Below the pieces are notes generated by a model. It was given only the letters and a program-made list of their open reading frames with translations, had not been told where the DNA came from and searched no databases. From the NCBI GenBank assembly GCA_017395365.1, contig JAFPUN010000021.1, positions 157,174 to 221,173 on the forward strand: 64,000 nt of DNA. The letters are read 5' to 3'. Below are positions 9,616-18,379 of this stretch, piece by piece. A program made the position numbers and the translations under genes. The DNA is from Bacteroidales bacterium (lineage in GTDB: Bacteria; Bacteroidota; Bacteroidia; Bacteroidales; F082). Position 1 is the stretch's first letter, and the number at the start of each line of letters is the position of its first letter.

Positions 9616-9853
9616 AAGCCAAAGGAATCCTTTTAAAGCATTTTTATCATCCATTTCTTCTGTCAACAACCGGGATGCTGCTTCGCAAAACGAGAAGAAA
9701 ACCGCTCCCGTGAAGGGCGAAAGTCGCACGAGCGTGTTCTCCACCTCAAGCAACAACACCGTCAACAACGTTGGCGTTCCCACCCGCAATGGCAACACCC
9801 GCAGCCTGGATCACTACAACATCAACCCAAAAACCAGGAAGGCAATCCACTAA
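9605..9853 (+). CDS. Small Ser/Asn/Thr-rich protein overlapping the lipoprotein gene
   Basis: An 82-codon frame starts at an ATG inside the last codons of the upstream lipoprotein gene and overlaps its stop by 11 bases, an arrangement typical of translational coupling. The product begins MINKSQRNPFKAF and is rich in Ser, Asn and Thr, with no signal peptide or membrane span. A weak terminator-like hairpin begins at its stop codon. Low complexity and the lack of a recognisable family mean it could be a chance frame. Confidence 0.35.
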   Translation: MINKSQRNPFKAFLSSISSVNNRDAASQNEKKTAPVKGESRTSVFSTSSNNTVNNVGVPTRNGNTRSLDHYNINPKTRKAIH

Positions 9854-9880
9854 GGGTTGCCACTCTTCTTTTTTGTTTTT
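9841..9880 (+). terminator. Possible terminator of the sigma factor operon
   Basis: A short hairpin pairs GGCAA at 9841 with TTGCC at 9857, with two further inner pairs. It is followed by a T-rich stretch (9867-9889). The stem is weak. Confidence 0.45.
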
Positions 9881-9990
9881 TTTCACTACTATGTTATTTT
9901 CCCACGAATCCAAGCAACTAAACAAATCATGAAGAAAAGCAAACTAGATTCAAACAAAACATCTTTATCAACAATTAAACCAAAAGTACT

Positions 9991-10866
9991 ATGAAGAAAA
10001 ATGTATTCTTTATGATGTTGTTAGCCTGCTTCGCCTTCATGGGCGTGGCACAGGCACAAAACCCGGGCGACATCCAATTGAAAGCCGTCGAAATGAACAA
10101 TGTGACGATTTCTCAAGACCGGCTGCCTTCTGATGGTTCTTGGGTCTCTTACGTCGTAGATTACTCTGAAGCAAGCTTTATCGGTATCGGTATGCCTTTT
10201 AATTGGGGTTACATGTTTCCCACAGATCTGCTGAACGAGTACAAGGGTTGCTCCATTACCCAGTTCGCTTTCTTGGATGGCGGTGAAGAGCAATTTGCCA
10301 CCACCTACACGCTCAACGTTTATCTTGGCGGTGATGCCGCTCCCGAGTCTTTGGCCTACACCCAACAATTCGAAATCACTGGCACAGTCGGCGACATCGT
10401 CACTTTCAGACTCGACACTCCTATCGACATCGACGGGACACAAAACATCTGGTTCACTTTCTATCATGACGGCTCCATTCAATATCCCGCTCCTGCCGTT
10501 CCCGATGTGGACAAGCCCAACAGCCGTTGGATCGGCATTGATGGCTATGGATGGATGGACGTGGCATCCGTCACCAGTCCCGCCTACAGTTGGCTGACCA
10601 TGGTTTATATCGACGGTTACGACTGGATCAACGAAAACAACGAAAGCATCTCCATCTATCCCAACCCCACCACGGGCAACGTAAACGTGGCCGCCCCCGG
10701 CATGAACCACATCACTGTGTTCAATGCCATGGGGCAAATGGTGATAGACATGCCCGTCAGCACCAACAGCCAGGTCTTGGACATGAGCCAATACCAAGCG
10801 GGTGTCTACATGGTGCGCGTGGCCTCTGAGAAGGGCATCAGCACCAAACGCGTGACCGTGATGTAA
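9991..10866 (+). CDS. Secreted protein with T9SS type A sorting domain
   Basis: This 291-residue protein has a clear signal peptide ending at AQAQ (about residue 23). The middle 190 residues resemble the beta-rich ligand or carbohydrate-binding regions common in Bacteroidales secreted proteins, but I recognise no specific family. The C-terminal 75 residues, from ISIYPNPTTGNV to the basic end STKRVTVM, form a T9SS type A sorting domain, so it is likely exported to the surface. The gene is preceded by a leader of more than 100 bases and followed by a strong terminator, so it is probably a single unit. It is not clear whether the upstream ECF sigma factor controls it. Confidence 0.85.
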   Translation: MKKNVFFMMLLACFAFMGVAQAQNPGDIQLKAVEMNNVTISQDRLPSDGSWVSYVVDYSEASFIGIGMPFNWGYMFPTDLLNEYKGCSITQFAFLDGGEEQFATTYTLNVYLGGDAAPESLAYTQQFEITGTVGDIVTFRLDTPIDIDGTQNIWFTFYHDGSIQYPAPAVPDVDKPNSRWIGIDGYGWMDVASVTSPAYSWLTMVYIDGYDWINENNESISIYPNPTTGNVNVAAPGMNHITVFNAMGQMVIDMPVSTNSQVLDMSQYQAGVYMVRVASEKGISTKRVTVM

Positions 10867-10884
10867 TTTTTATGGCTAATGACA

Positions 10885-10914
10885 AAGAAAGGCGACCGCG
10901 AGGCCGCCTTTCTT
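10885..10914. terminator. Bidirectional terminator between convergent genes
   Basis: A perfect 10-pair stem forms between AAGAAAGGCG (10885-10894) and CGCCTTTCTT (10905-10914) with a 10-base loop. T-rich sequence follows on both strands. It ends the plus-strand T9SS gene and the minus-strand receptor gene. Confidence 0.8.
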
Positions 10915-10918
10915 GTTT

Positions 10919-13387
10919 TCAATACCCTTCTTCGGATTGCTCTTCGCCGCCACCGTCGTCACCGCCTTCGTCGCCGCCCGGACGGTTGCGCTTCATGTTC
11001 TGCTGGTTGATGCGGTAGTTGAAGTTGAGCGAGAACGAACGACGGTTCCAAGTGCTTGTGTTGTATTGCCAGAAACCATCGCCCCACGACTCGCCGCCCC
11101 AGCTGCGGCTGTTGAAGAGGTCGCGCACGTTGAAGGTGATGGTGCCGTTGCCATGGAAGATTTCCTTGCTCACCGCGAGGTCGACCCACCAATTGCCCTT
11201 ACGCATACCGAGTGGTTCCTTGTGCGGCCCCATGATGTGGGCCGTCAGCTGCAAGTCAAACCAGTTACTCACTTTGAACTTCGACACGGCACGGCCAAAG
11301 AGCATCCAAGTGGCATCATCGTATACTTTATCGTTGATTTTACCATTAAATTGTGAACGGAAGAAGTTGACGTTGCCGTTGAGGTTCCACCACTTGGTCA
11401 TCTGGCCTTGGGCCACCATCTCCACGCCGAAGTCGTCGGCCTTGCCAAAATTGATGGGCATGCTGTAGAACACGCCGTCATCCTCGTAGGTGTAGCTTCG
11501 AATCATATTGGTGCCATGTCGGTAATAGGTTGTGAAATTGAAGCTGGCCTTGTCCCAGAAGTGGATGTAACCGAGTTCGTAGCTATCCATATAGGTGGGC
11601 GTCAAGGCGGGGTTGCCTAAGCGGATGTTACGGTTGTCGTTATAGGAACGGAAAGGACTCATCTGCCAGAAGCCCGGACGGCGAATACGGCGCGTGTAGC
11701 TTACCTGGAATTGGTTGAATTCATTCACCGAATAGTTGATGTGAGCACTCGGAAAGAAGTCGAAATAAGGCTTGCCTCCGTTGATGGAGTCGTTGCCGTC
11801 GTGGGCATAGCCTTTCAGGTTGGTCAAGATGTCGGTCATCTCGGCACGCAGACCCACCTGTCCCGACCAACGGCCCCATTCGTTGCCCAAACTGGTGTAG
11901 AGTGCAGCCACCTGCTCGCTGTATTCGTAGTCATAGCAATAGTTGGACAATGGCTCCCAAATGCCGTCATTTTTCTGCCAAACGCTGTCATTGCTCAAGA
12001 TGTTGCGGTTGGTGTATTTGCCGCCAATCTCCCACTGCGCCTTGGTGAGGAAGGGATGCACATAGTCGATGCTGGCCTGCAGGTTGCGCATACGCTGGTC
12101 ATTGCCCGTCTTCTGATAGATGGTCCATAAAGCCTGCTGCGCATCCGCATTAGGATAGAGCGATTCGTTGATGTCGGAGCCTGCATTCTCAGTATTGGTG
12201 AAGAAACGCACATTGGCTTTAAGGCTGCGGCCTTTGCGTTCAAAAGTCTTGTCGTAGTCAAGGGTAACTTCATACATCGGGTCATACTCCCAATAGTCCT
12301 CAGCGCGCACATCATACGAGGCGGAGTCCCAAAGCGGATATTCATCGGAATAACGCACCACGGGATGTGTCTCCAGCTTGCCGTAACGGTAGACAAATGC
12401 GGCACTCACGATGTCGCGGTCGGTAATGTAATAGTCGGCGCCCACGCGAACATTGTGGCCCATACGGTTCATCCTACGTTCAGTGGTCTGGTCGGTGAGT
12501 TGGGTGAAGAGGGTGTCGCCTTCAATGATATCACTGAAGCGTTTGGTCTTATTGACACCGCCTCCAATATTTCGACGGTTGTTGAAACCGTAGCTGCCGA
12601 AGAAGTTCCAGCGTTTCAGGCGATAGTTGCCCGAAAGGCTGGCGCCGTACATCCAAGGATAACCTCCTCTGATGTTGACCGCGCCGTTGAAGCCTTGACG
12701 CTTGTCCTTCTTCAAGATGATGTTGATGATGCCTGCCGAGCCTTCGGCATCATAGCGCACCGAAGGGTTGGTGATAACCTCGATGCGCTCAATCATGTCG
12801 CTCTGCAAGGTACGCAAAGCATCCTGAGTGCTCATGCCCGAAAGCCCCGATTCCTTGCCGTCGATGAGGATACGCACGCCGTCGTCACCGCGTAGGCTCA
12901 CGTTGCCTTCCACATCGACAGACACGGCAGGGATGTTCTCCAGCACCTCGATGGCGTTGCCGGCAGTGTTGGCCACGTCCTTGCCCACATTGAACACATG
13001 CTTGTCAAGGGTCATCTCATAGGTGCTCTTCTCGGCCACCACATTCACCTCGTTCAGCATGCGGCTGTCGGGCGAGAGATTGATCTTGCCTACATCGACC
13101 GTGCTCTTTGAGCCGTCGAGGTTGACGGTTTTATAGGAAGTGATGAATCCCATGTACTGTACCTCAAGCTCATATCGGCCTTTCTCGAGTTCCATGGTAA
13201 AATGTCCCGAGGGATCGGTGACGCAGCCCGACACGAAGGTCTTGTCAGGCAATGTGCAAGCTCGTATCGTGGCGTATTCCATGGGAAGGCCTGTCGAATT
13301 GTCGATAACACGGCCTTTAACAGTAATGGCATAAGTATACGGAAGACTGAGCAGAAGTGCTAGTATTACAAGGAGTTGTCTTTTCAT
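10919..13387 (-). CDS. TonB-dependent receptor, outer-membrane beta-barrel family
   Basis: This 822-residue outer-membrane protein has a signal peptide followed by a carboxypeptidase-regulatory-like Ig domain (about 23-105, VKGRVIDNSTGLPMEYATI). A plug domain follows (about 125-215) with the signatures ENIPAVSVDVEGNVSLRGD and ILIDGKESGL. The rest is a beta barrel rich in aromatic alternating strands, of the OMP_b-brl_3 type. The tail after the last strand is unusual: a Gly/Asp/Glu-rich stretch (GGDEGGDDGGGEE). Such receptors import ligands or participate in surface assembly; the ligand is not evident. A TAnnTTTG promoter lies 33 bases upstream of the ATG, so it is its own transcription unit. 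Confidence 0.9.
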   Translation of the reverse strand: MKRQLLVILALLLSLPYTYAITVKGRVIDNSTGLPMEYATIRACTLPDKTFVSGCVTDPSGHFTMELEKGRYELEVQYMGFITSYKTVNLDGSKSTVDVGKINLSPDSRMLNEVNVVAEKSTYEMTLDKHVFNVGKDVANTAGNAIEVLENIPAVSVDVEGNVSLRGDDGVRILIDGKESGLSGMSTQDALRTLQSDMIERIEVITNPSVRYDAEGSAGIINIILKKDKRQGFNGAVNIRGGYPWMYGASLSGNYRLKRWNFFGSYGFNNRRNIGGGVNKTKRFSDIIEGDTLFTQLTDQTTERRMNRMGHNVRVGADYYITDRDIVSAAFVYRYGKLETHPVVRYSDEYPLWDSASYDVRAEDYWEYDPMYEVTLDYDKTFERKGRSLKANVRFFTNTENAGSDINESLYPNADAQQALWTIYQKTGNDQRMRNLQASIDYVHPFLTKAQWEIGGKYTNRNILSNDSVWQKNDGIWEPLSNYCYDYEYSEQVAALYTSLGNEWGRWSGQVGLRAEMTDILTNLKGYAHDGNDSINGGKPYFDFFPSAHINYSVNEFNQFQVSYTRRIRRPGFWQMSPFRSYNDNRNIRLGNPALTPTYMDSYELGYIHFWDKASFNFTTYYRHGTNMIRSYTYEDDGVFYSMPINFGKADDFGVEMVAQGQMTKWWNLNGNVNFFRSQFNGKINDKVYDDATWMLFGRAVSKFKVSNWFDLQLTAHIMGPHKEPLGMRKGNWWVDLAVSKEIFHGNGTITFNVRDLFNSRSWGGESWGDGFWQYNTSTWNRRSFSLNFNYRINQQNMKRNRPGGDEGGDDGGGEEQSEEGY

Positions 13388-13419
13388 AAAAGGGATGAAT
13401 TTGCTCGTTTAGGAAACTG

Positions 13420-13427
13420 CAAAAATA
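13420..13427 (-). promoter_or_regulatory. Promoter -7 element of the TonB-dependent receptor gene
   Basis: On the minus strand this reads TATTTTTG, an exact TAnnTTTG match, giving a leader of about 27 bases before the ATG at 13387. Confidence 0.7.
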
Positions 13428-13468
13428 GGCATTTTCAAGCAATTAGCGTTTGGAATTGTTGGAGAAAA

Positions 13469-15961
13469 TCACATCGGATCGACGTCGATCTGCACTTGCA
13501 CAGCCTTATACTCTGAGTTTTGCTGGAAGAGATGTATCTGATTGGCGATCAACTCTTTCACCTTTTGTGTGTTATAATCGCGCCTGAACTTCACCATCAT
13601 CTGCTTGATATACAAATTCTTGACCCTTGAAACCACGGGGTATTCAGGCCCAAGCAGATCCTGTTTGAAAATGGGTCGAAGCATAGCGGCCAACTCTGCC
13701 GCTGCAGGGTTGAGTTTCTGGTAGTCCTTGTGCTTCAAGCGGATGAGAATCAGGCGATAGAAGGGCGGATAGCCAAACTGCCTGCGAATGACCATCTGCT
13801 TCTCGTAAAGTCCACGGAAGTCGTTGCGCAACACATCTTGCAACACGGGATGCGCAGGTTCGTAGGTCTGGATGATGACTTTGCCTTGCTTGCCTTTGCG
13901 CCCTGCCCTACCCGCCACCTGGGCCATCAGTTGGAAGCTGCGCTCGTGGGCGCGGAAGTCGGGGAACGAGAGCATGTTGTCGGCATTGAGAATGCCCACC
14001 ACCTTCACCGAGTCGAAGTCCAAGCCTTTGGTGACCATCTGCGTGCCCACGAGGATGTTGGTTTCCTTGTCCTGAAAGCGCTCCAAGATGCTCTGGTAGT
14101 CGTTCTTCGAGCGGGTGGTGTCGAGGTCAAGGCGGGCCACTTTGGCTTCAGGCATGACAAGGCTCAAATCCTCCTCAATCTTCTCAGTGCCAAAGCCATG
14201 CATGCGTATGTTGGGGCTGTGACAGACAGGGCACTCGCTTGGCACGCTGGCCGTGTAGCCACAATAGTGGCAGCGCAACACATTCTGGCTCTTGTGGTAG
14301 ATGAGGCTCACATCGCAATTGATGCACTGCGGCACATAATGACAATCGTCGCACTCGATACGCAACGAGAAGCCGCGACGGTTTTGGAACAGGATGGTCT
14401 GATTGTGCTCCTCCAAGGTCTCTTTCATGGCATCCAGCAAGGTGCTACCGAAGTCGGCCTTCATGGTCTTGCGCCGACGCTCCACACGCATGTCGCTGAG
14501 GATGATTTCGGGCATCTGCACACCACCATAGCGTTCTGTGATCTCCACCAGACGATATCGCCCATTCAAGGCGTTGAAGTAACTCTCATACGAAGGTGTG
14601 GCCGAGCCCAACACAATGTTCGCCTTATGCATGGCGGCCAACACAATGGCGGCATCGCGGGCGTTGTAACGCGGAGCTGGATCGACTTGCTTGAAACTGC
14701 TGTCGTGTTCCTCGTCGACGATAATCAAGCCTATATCGGAATAAGGTAGGAAGATAGCCGAGCGCGAGCCAATAATGATTTGGTGTTTTGGGGACTGCGT
14801 CTGTCCAAAGTCACGCACCTGCTCCCACACCTCGACTCGCTCGTTGTTGCCGTAACGCGAATGGTACACACCCAACTTGTCGCCGAAATAGGCTTTCAGG
14901 CGGTTGATGATTTGCGCTGTAAGCGCAATCTCCGGCAGGAGATAAAGCACCTGCTTGCCTTGGTCGACGGCTTCCTTGATGAACTTGATGTAAATCTCGG
15001 TCTTGCCGCTCGAGGTTACACCATGGAGCAACACGGGCTTGTTCTCGCCAAATCCAGCCTTGATGCCATCGTATGCCTTTTGCTGTGCTTCAGTGAGCTG
15101 TATACTGTCCACGTCGGTCTGCACCTTGAATTCCTTGAGTCGGCTGACCTTGCGCTCGTAGACCTCGAAAATGCCTTTTTCGGCCATGTTTTTCAGTATG
15201 GTGGAGTTGGCATTGGCCTTTTGCAGCAAGATCTTGGCCATGACGTCGTTATCGGCATCACCACCGAGGGTGATAAAGGCGAGAAGCACCTCCAATTGCT
15301 TATAAGCACGTTTTGTCAGCGTGTCCATCAGTTCATGGAGTCTGGCCTCATCGCGATAATCTGCCGCAAGCCTCACAAAACGCTCGTATTTGGCCTTATA
15401 TTTCTCGTTCAGCTCCTCCTCCATCACGAGAATGCCTTTCTCCATCATGCTGTGAACGAGGGGCATCACCTTCTTAAAACCGATGATCTTGCTCACCTCG
15501 CTGATGGTGATTCTCGGCTTGATCTGTAAGGCTTCCACGATGAGATACTCGAAATCGTTCAAAGCCACGGAGTCGAGCTGGTAGTCGGGCGAGAGAGCCA
15601 CGGTGGTCTCGCTGCTCAGCTTCAAGGCAGAAGGCAATGCAGCCTGCATCACCTCTCCAGGATGGCACATGTAATAGGTCTTCACCCAGTCCCAAAACTT
15701 CAACTGCTTCTCGTTGACCATCGGCTGGTCATCGAGCAGGTCGGTAAGGAACTTGACTTCTACCGAGGGCACCTGTTCGGTCAATCCCACAATAAGTCCC
15801 GACATGATCTTGGTCTTGCCAAACTGCACCACTGCCCGTTGACCCACACGTACCTGATCGTTCAGTGCGTAGGGCACACGATAGGTGAAGGTGCCTGGCA
15901 CGGGAATCGGCAGCAACACCTCAGCAAAAAGGGTGATTCTATCGGATGAAGAAGGATTCAT
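13469..15961 (-). CDS. priA: Primosomal protein N' (replication restart helicase)
   Basis: PriA reloads the replicative helicase at collapsed forks. The product has an N-terminal DNA-binding region, a Walker A motif in GVTSSGKTE (about 314-322 from the preferred start), a DEEHD box, and the eight-cysteine zinc module between the helicase lobes (CDDCHYVPQCINC, CHYCG, CPVCH). The length of about 830 residues fits the family. The frame extends 22 codons upstream to 16027, but that part is the translation of a repeat-like intergenic sequence, and the family N-terminus starts around DRITLFAEVLLPIPVPG, so I place the start at the ATG at 15961. Confidence 0.95.
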   Translation of the reverse strand: MNPSSSDRITLFAEVLLPIPVPGTFTYRVPYALNDQVRVGQRAVVQFGKTKIMSGLIVGLTEQVPSVEVKFLTDLLDDQPMVNEKQLKFWDWVKTYYMCHPGEVMQAALPSALKLSSETTVALSPDYQLDSVALNDFEYLIVEALQIKPRITISEVSKIIGFKKVMPLVHSMMEKGILVMEEELNEKYKAKYERFVRLAADYRDEARLHELMDTLTKRAYKQLEVLLAFITLGGDADNDVMAKILLQKANANSTILKNMAEKGIFEVYERKVSRLKEFKVQTDVDSIQLTEAQQKAYDGIKAGFGENKPVLLHGVTSSGKTEIYIKFIKEAVDQGKQVLYLLPEIALTAQIINRLKAYFGDKLGVYHSRYGNNERVEVWEQVRDFGQTQSPKHQIIIGSRSAIFLPYSDIGLIIVDEEHDSSFKQVDPAPRYNARDAAIVLAAMHKANIVLGSATPSYESYFNALNGRYRLVEITERYGGVQMPEIILSDMRVERRRKTMKADFGSTLLDAMKETLEEHNQTILFQNRRGFSLRIECDDCHYVPQCINCDVSLIYHKSQNVLRCHYCGYTASVPSECPVCHSPNIRMHGFGTEKIEEDLSLVMPEAKVARLDLDTTRSKNDYQSILERFQDKETNILVGTQMVTKGLDFDSVKVVGILNADNMLSFPDFRAHERSFQLMAQVAGRAGRKGKQGKVIIQTYEPAHPVLQDVLRNDFRGLYEKQMVIRRQFGYPPFYRLILIRLKHKDYQKLNPAAAELAAMLRPIFKQDLLGPEYPVVSRVKNLYIKQMMVKFRRDYNTQKVKELIANQIHLFQQNSEYKAVQVQIDVDPM

Positions 15962-15966
15962 GTCTA

Positions 15967-16022
15967 GATTGACTTCGTCGAATCTGCGATTTGCTTCGTG
16001 CCTCGCAATGACGCGAAGCGGC
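15967..16022. repeat. REP-like intergenic repeat between the plug gene and priA
   Basis: Read on the minus strand this contains GCGTCATTGCGAGGCACGAA, then a CAAATCGC-type segment and a near-palindromic GATTCGACGAAGTC end. It resembles the REP-like family built on CGTCATTGCGAG that is scattered between genes in many bacteria. Only one copy is seen in this window, so the assignment rests on resemblance. Confidence 0.5.
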
Positions 16023-16029
16023 GACAAGA

Positions 16030-17301
16030 TTAATGTGAGTTGACCACAGAATAGCCGACCAATTCGTCATAGCCCTTGAGGGCGTTGTAGAAGTAGAAAT
16101 ACAGCTTGTAGACGTTGTTGGTCTCCCAATGGTTGCCAGCGGTCAGTTCGGTAGTGACCTCATAGGTGTCGCGATCGACGGTGACAAACATAAAGTTGTA
16201 GTAGCCCTGTTTGAGCACCATCGAGCAGGTGTAGCCATGCAGGCGGTAGTCGTAGGTCATCTTATTGCTGTCGTTGAAACACCAGTCGTTAAGGGCGCCC
16301 ATGATGTAGATGTCCTCATGCGTCAAAGGGGCTTCACTCTTATAAAAGAAGTTGACGCGGCAATAGTCGGCCTCGGTAGCATTGTCCAAGTTCTCGTCTT
16401 CCACGTAGATGAATTTCTCGCCATGGATATCTTCGTAAGAAGCGTAGGCTTGTCTTGCTCGTGACTCACAAGTGGCAATGTCAATCTCGAATGACTCGTC
16501 GGTTTGCCTGATATGAGCCAAGTTCTCTGACTGGAAATAGAAGTTGCTTGTATTGAATCTTCTGTATTGGTTGGCTGCCTCAAACACGGTCTGCGGATGA
16601 TGTTCGAATGAGAGATAGTCGGGATAGACATAGGTGGGCTTCAGGCCTTCAGCGGCATTGTCCCATCGGCCGTTTTGCCGGATGGTCAGATGGCTGTATT
16701 GTTGTGTGTTACCCGTCAGATAGTTGTTCATATTCACTCTTACATTGAGCTGCTGATGCGTGTCGGTAAACGACAACTCGTCAGGATAGCGTGGCACGGT
16801 GGCACCCACATGGGCTTTCTCGTCAATCACCATGAAACGGCGGGTAAAATAGAGGTCGTTGATGTCATCACCATAGACAACAAGCAAGTAATTACCCGAA
16901 AGGAGGGGCATCATGTCGTCTTTAGGAAACTTGAGGTGATAGTTGACATAATCGATTAAGGTATTGCGCGAGAAAGCGTAATCATCCAATCGGTCAGAGT
17001 CGAAGCCAGAGGCATATTGCAGGCGTTGCAGGTCGGTGGGTCGCCAGTCATAACCGCAATGGATAAAGGTATAGTTGAGCACCTCGCCTTCGCCATCGAT
17101 GACGTCGAACGAAAGGGTGAGACGTTCCGTCATGTCCTCCAAAGGGATGATGGGGTCGGTGAGCTGGTTGTCGTCAGCATAAAGTAGCACGGTCTGCACC
17201 TGGGGCTTGTAGTTGATGTTGCCGCAGGGCAGGTCGAAATCCTGGGCAAAGAGGCTAGTCATCATGCCAACCGCTAGTATTAATAAAGTGATTCTTTTCA
17301 T
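16030..17301 (-). CDS. Type IX secretion system plug protein (DUF5103 family)
   Basis: The product (about 423 residues from the preferred start) has a signal peptide MKRITLLILAVGMMTSLFAQ and then the conserved features of the DUF5103/T9SS plug family: SFDVIDGEGEVLNYTFIHCG, the DWRPTDL segment, SRNTLIDYVNYHLKFP, and SGNYLLVVYGDD with RRFMVID. In characterised Bacteroidetes this periplasmic-face protein closes the SprA translocon channel when no PorV-cargo complex occupies it. The frame extends to 17349, but a TACCTTTG promoter at 17319-17326 lies within that extension, so the ATG at 17301 is used. It is downstream of the HIT gene but has its own promoter. Confidence 0.85.
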   Translation of the reverse strand: MKRITLLILAVGMMTSLFAQDFDLPCGNINYKPQVQTVLLYADDNQLTDPIIPLEDMTERLTLSFDVIDGEGEVLNYTFIHCGYDWRPTDLQRLQYASGFDSDRLDDYAFSRNTLIDYVNYHLKFPKDDMMPLLSGNYLLVVYGDDINDLYFTRRFMVIDEKAHVGATVPRYPDELSFTDTHQQLNVRVNMNNYLTGNTQQYSHLTIRQNGRWDNAAEGLKPTYVYPDYLSFEHHPQTVFEAANQYRRFNTSNFYFQSENLAHIRQTDESFEIDIATCESRARQAYASYEDIHGEKFIYVEDENLDNATEADYCRVNFFYKSEAPLTHEDIYIMGALNDWCFNDSNKMTYDYRLHGYTCSMVLKQGYYNFMFVTVDRDTYEVTTELTAGNHWETNNVYKLYFYFYNALKGYDELVGYSVVNSH

Positions 17302-17318
17302 CGCGGTAGTATTTGCCG

Positions 17319-17326
17319 CAAAGGTA
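17319..17326 (-). promoter_or_regulatory. Promoter -7 element of the T9SS plug gene
   Basis: On the minus strand this reads TACCTTTG followed by C, an exact TAnnTTTG match 17 bases from the ATG at 17301. It decides the start codon. The expected -33 region falls inside the palindrome at 17334-17363. Confidence 0.75.
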
Positions 17327-17333
17327 ATAAAAA

Positions 17334-17363
17334 TGTAGAGACGGTGCATGCACCGTCTCTACA
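17334..17363. repeat. Perfect 30-base palindrome
   Basis: The sequence is exactly self-complementary around a central ATGCAT, with arms TGTAGAGACGGTGC and GCACCGTCTCTACA. As RNA it would fold into a 13-14 pair hairpin. It lies directly downstream of the HIT gene, where it can act as terminator (T-rich sequence follows on the minus strand), and across the expected -33 region of the plug promoter. Palindromes built on GTAGAGACG are known as dispersed repeats in Bacteroidetes and cyanobacteria. Confidence 0.85.
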
Positions 17364-17385
17364 AATCCGTTTCATTAAAATCATA

Positions 17386-17778
17386 TTAGAGATTCTCAAT
17401 GATGCGCTTCTGCACTTCGCGGAACTCATCTTCACTCATGTGGACATGTTCTTTCTTGAAGTCCATGTCACCCTCTTGGGTGATGGGGATGAGATGGATG
17501 TGCGCGTGAGGCACTTCCAATCCGATGACAGCCACGCCGATGCGTTTGCAGGGCACGGCTTTCTCGATGGCCTTGGCCACCTTCTTGGCAAAGACCATCA
17601 TGGCACCGAGTTCGTCATCATCGAGGTTGAAAATATAGTCGTCTTCATGTTTGGGCACCACCAAAGTGTGACCCACGGCCACGGGGTTGATATCCATGAA
17701 AGCGAAGAAACGCTCGTCCTCGGCAATCTTATAGCAAGGGATTTCGCCTTGAATGATTCTAGAGAATATGGTAGCCAT
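17386..17778 (-). CDS. HIT family nucleotide hydrolase/transferase
   Basis: This 130-residue cytoplasmic protein carries the histidine triad HAHIHL near residue 98 and the N-terminal IFSRIIQGEIPCYKI signature of the HINT/PKCI branch. These enzymes hydrolyse purine nucleotide phosphoramidates or related AMP-linked compounds. The family N-terminus begins at MATIFSRI, so I use the ATG at 17778 rather than the upstream in-frame start at 17805. That start lies 10 bases after the greA stop, so the two genes form an operon. Confidence 0.93.
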   Translation of the reverse strand: MATIFSRIIQGEIPCYKIAEDERFFAFMDINPVAVGHTLVVPKHEDDYIFNLDDDELGAMMVFAKKVAKAIEKAVPCKRIGVAVIGLEVPHAHIHLIPITQEGDMDFKKEHVHMSEDEFREVQKRIIENL

Positions 17779-17788
17779 AGTCGTTGGT

Positions 17789-18262
17789 TTATCGGGTGAT
17801 CTCAATGATTTCGAAATTCACTTTGCCGGCGGGTACCTGAATCTCGGCCACATCGCCTACCTGTTTTCCAAGCAGACCTTGGCCAATGGGCGAGTTGATG
17901 GAGAGCTTGCCTTCCTTGAAGTTAGCCTCTTTCTCTGGCACGATGGCATAGGTCATCACCATGCCCGACTTGACGTTCTTGATCTTTACCGTTGAATAGA
18001 GCAGCACCTTTGAGTTGTCCATCTTCGACTCGTCAAGAATACGGGCATTGAAGATAAGGTCTTGCAGTTCTGCAATCTTGGCTTCAAGCAGGCCTTGGGC
18101 TTCTTTAGCAGCGTCATATTCAGCATTTTCTGAAAGGTCGCCCTTGTCACGTGCTTCCTGGATGGCTTGCACGATGCGCGGACGTTCGCGGAGGATCAGG
18201 TCGTCGAGCTCGTCCTTCAGTTTTTGTAACCCCTCGGGGGTAAAGTACTTTATTTCAGACAT
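17789..18262 (-). CDS. greA: Transcription elongation factor GreA
   Basis: GreA enters the RNA polymerase secondary channel and stimulates cleavage of the nascent RNA in backtracked complexes. The 157-residue product has the N-terminal coiled coil (LQKLKDELDDLILRERPRI to the tip DLSENAEYDAAKE, with the acidic tip residues present) and the C-terminal FKBP-like domain ending in SPIGQGLLGKQVGDV. It is full length and lies just upstream of the HIT gene. Confidence 0.96.
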   Translation of the reverse strand: MSEIKYFTPEGLQKLKDELDDLILRERPRIVQAIQEARDKGDLSENAEYDAAKEAQGLLEAKIAELQDLIFNARILDESKMDNSKVLLYSTVKIKNVKSGMVMTYAIVPEKEANFKEGKLSINSPIGQGLLGKQVGDVAEIQVPAGKVNFEIIEITR

Positions 18263-18293
18263 AATTCTTGTTATTTGATTTCTAAACAGGTTG

Positions 18294-18325
18294 CAAAAAA
18301 GAGACCCTTACCGAAATAAGGGTCT
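18294..18325 (-). terminator. Terminator of the PorV-like operon
   Basis: On the minus strand a perfect 9-pair stem (AGACCCTTA with TAAGGGTCT, 18302-18325) and a 6-base loop are followed by CTTTTTT. It ends the receptor-cargo-PorV transcript before greA. Confidence 0.85.
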
Positions 18326-18379
18326 ACTTTTGGTTTGCGACTGCAAAGATACGAATAATTTCTTAATCCGAGGTCAGAT

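Noticed and set aside
9229-9798. 189-codon minus-strand frame opposite the lipoprotein gene
   Set aside because: Valine-rich shadow composition, no promoter and no start context. The plus strand fits an operon.
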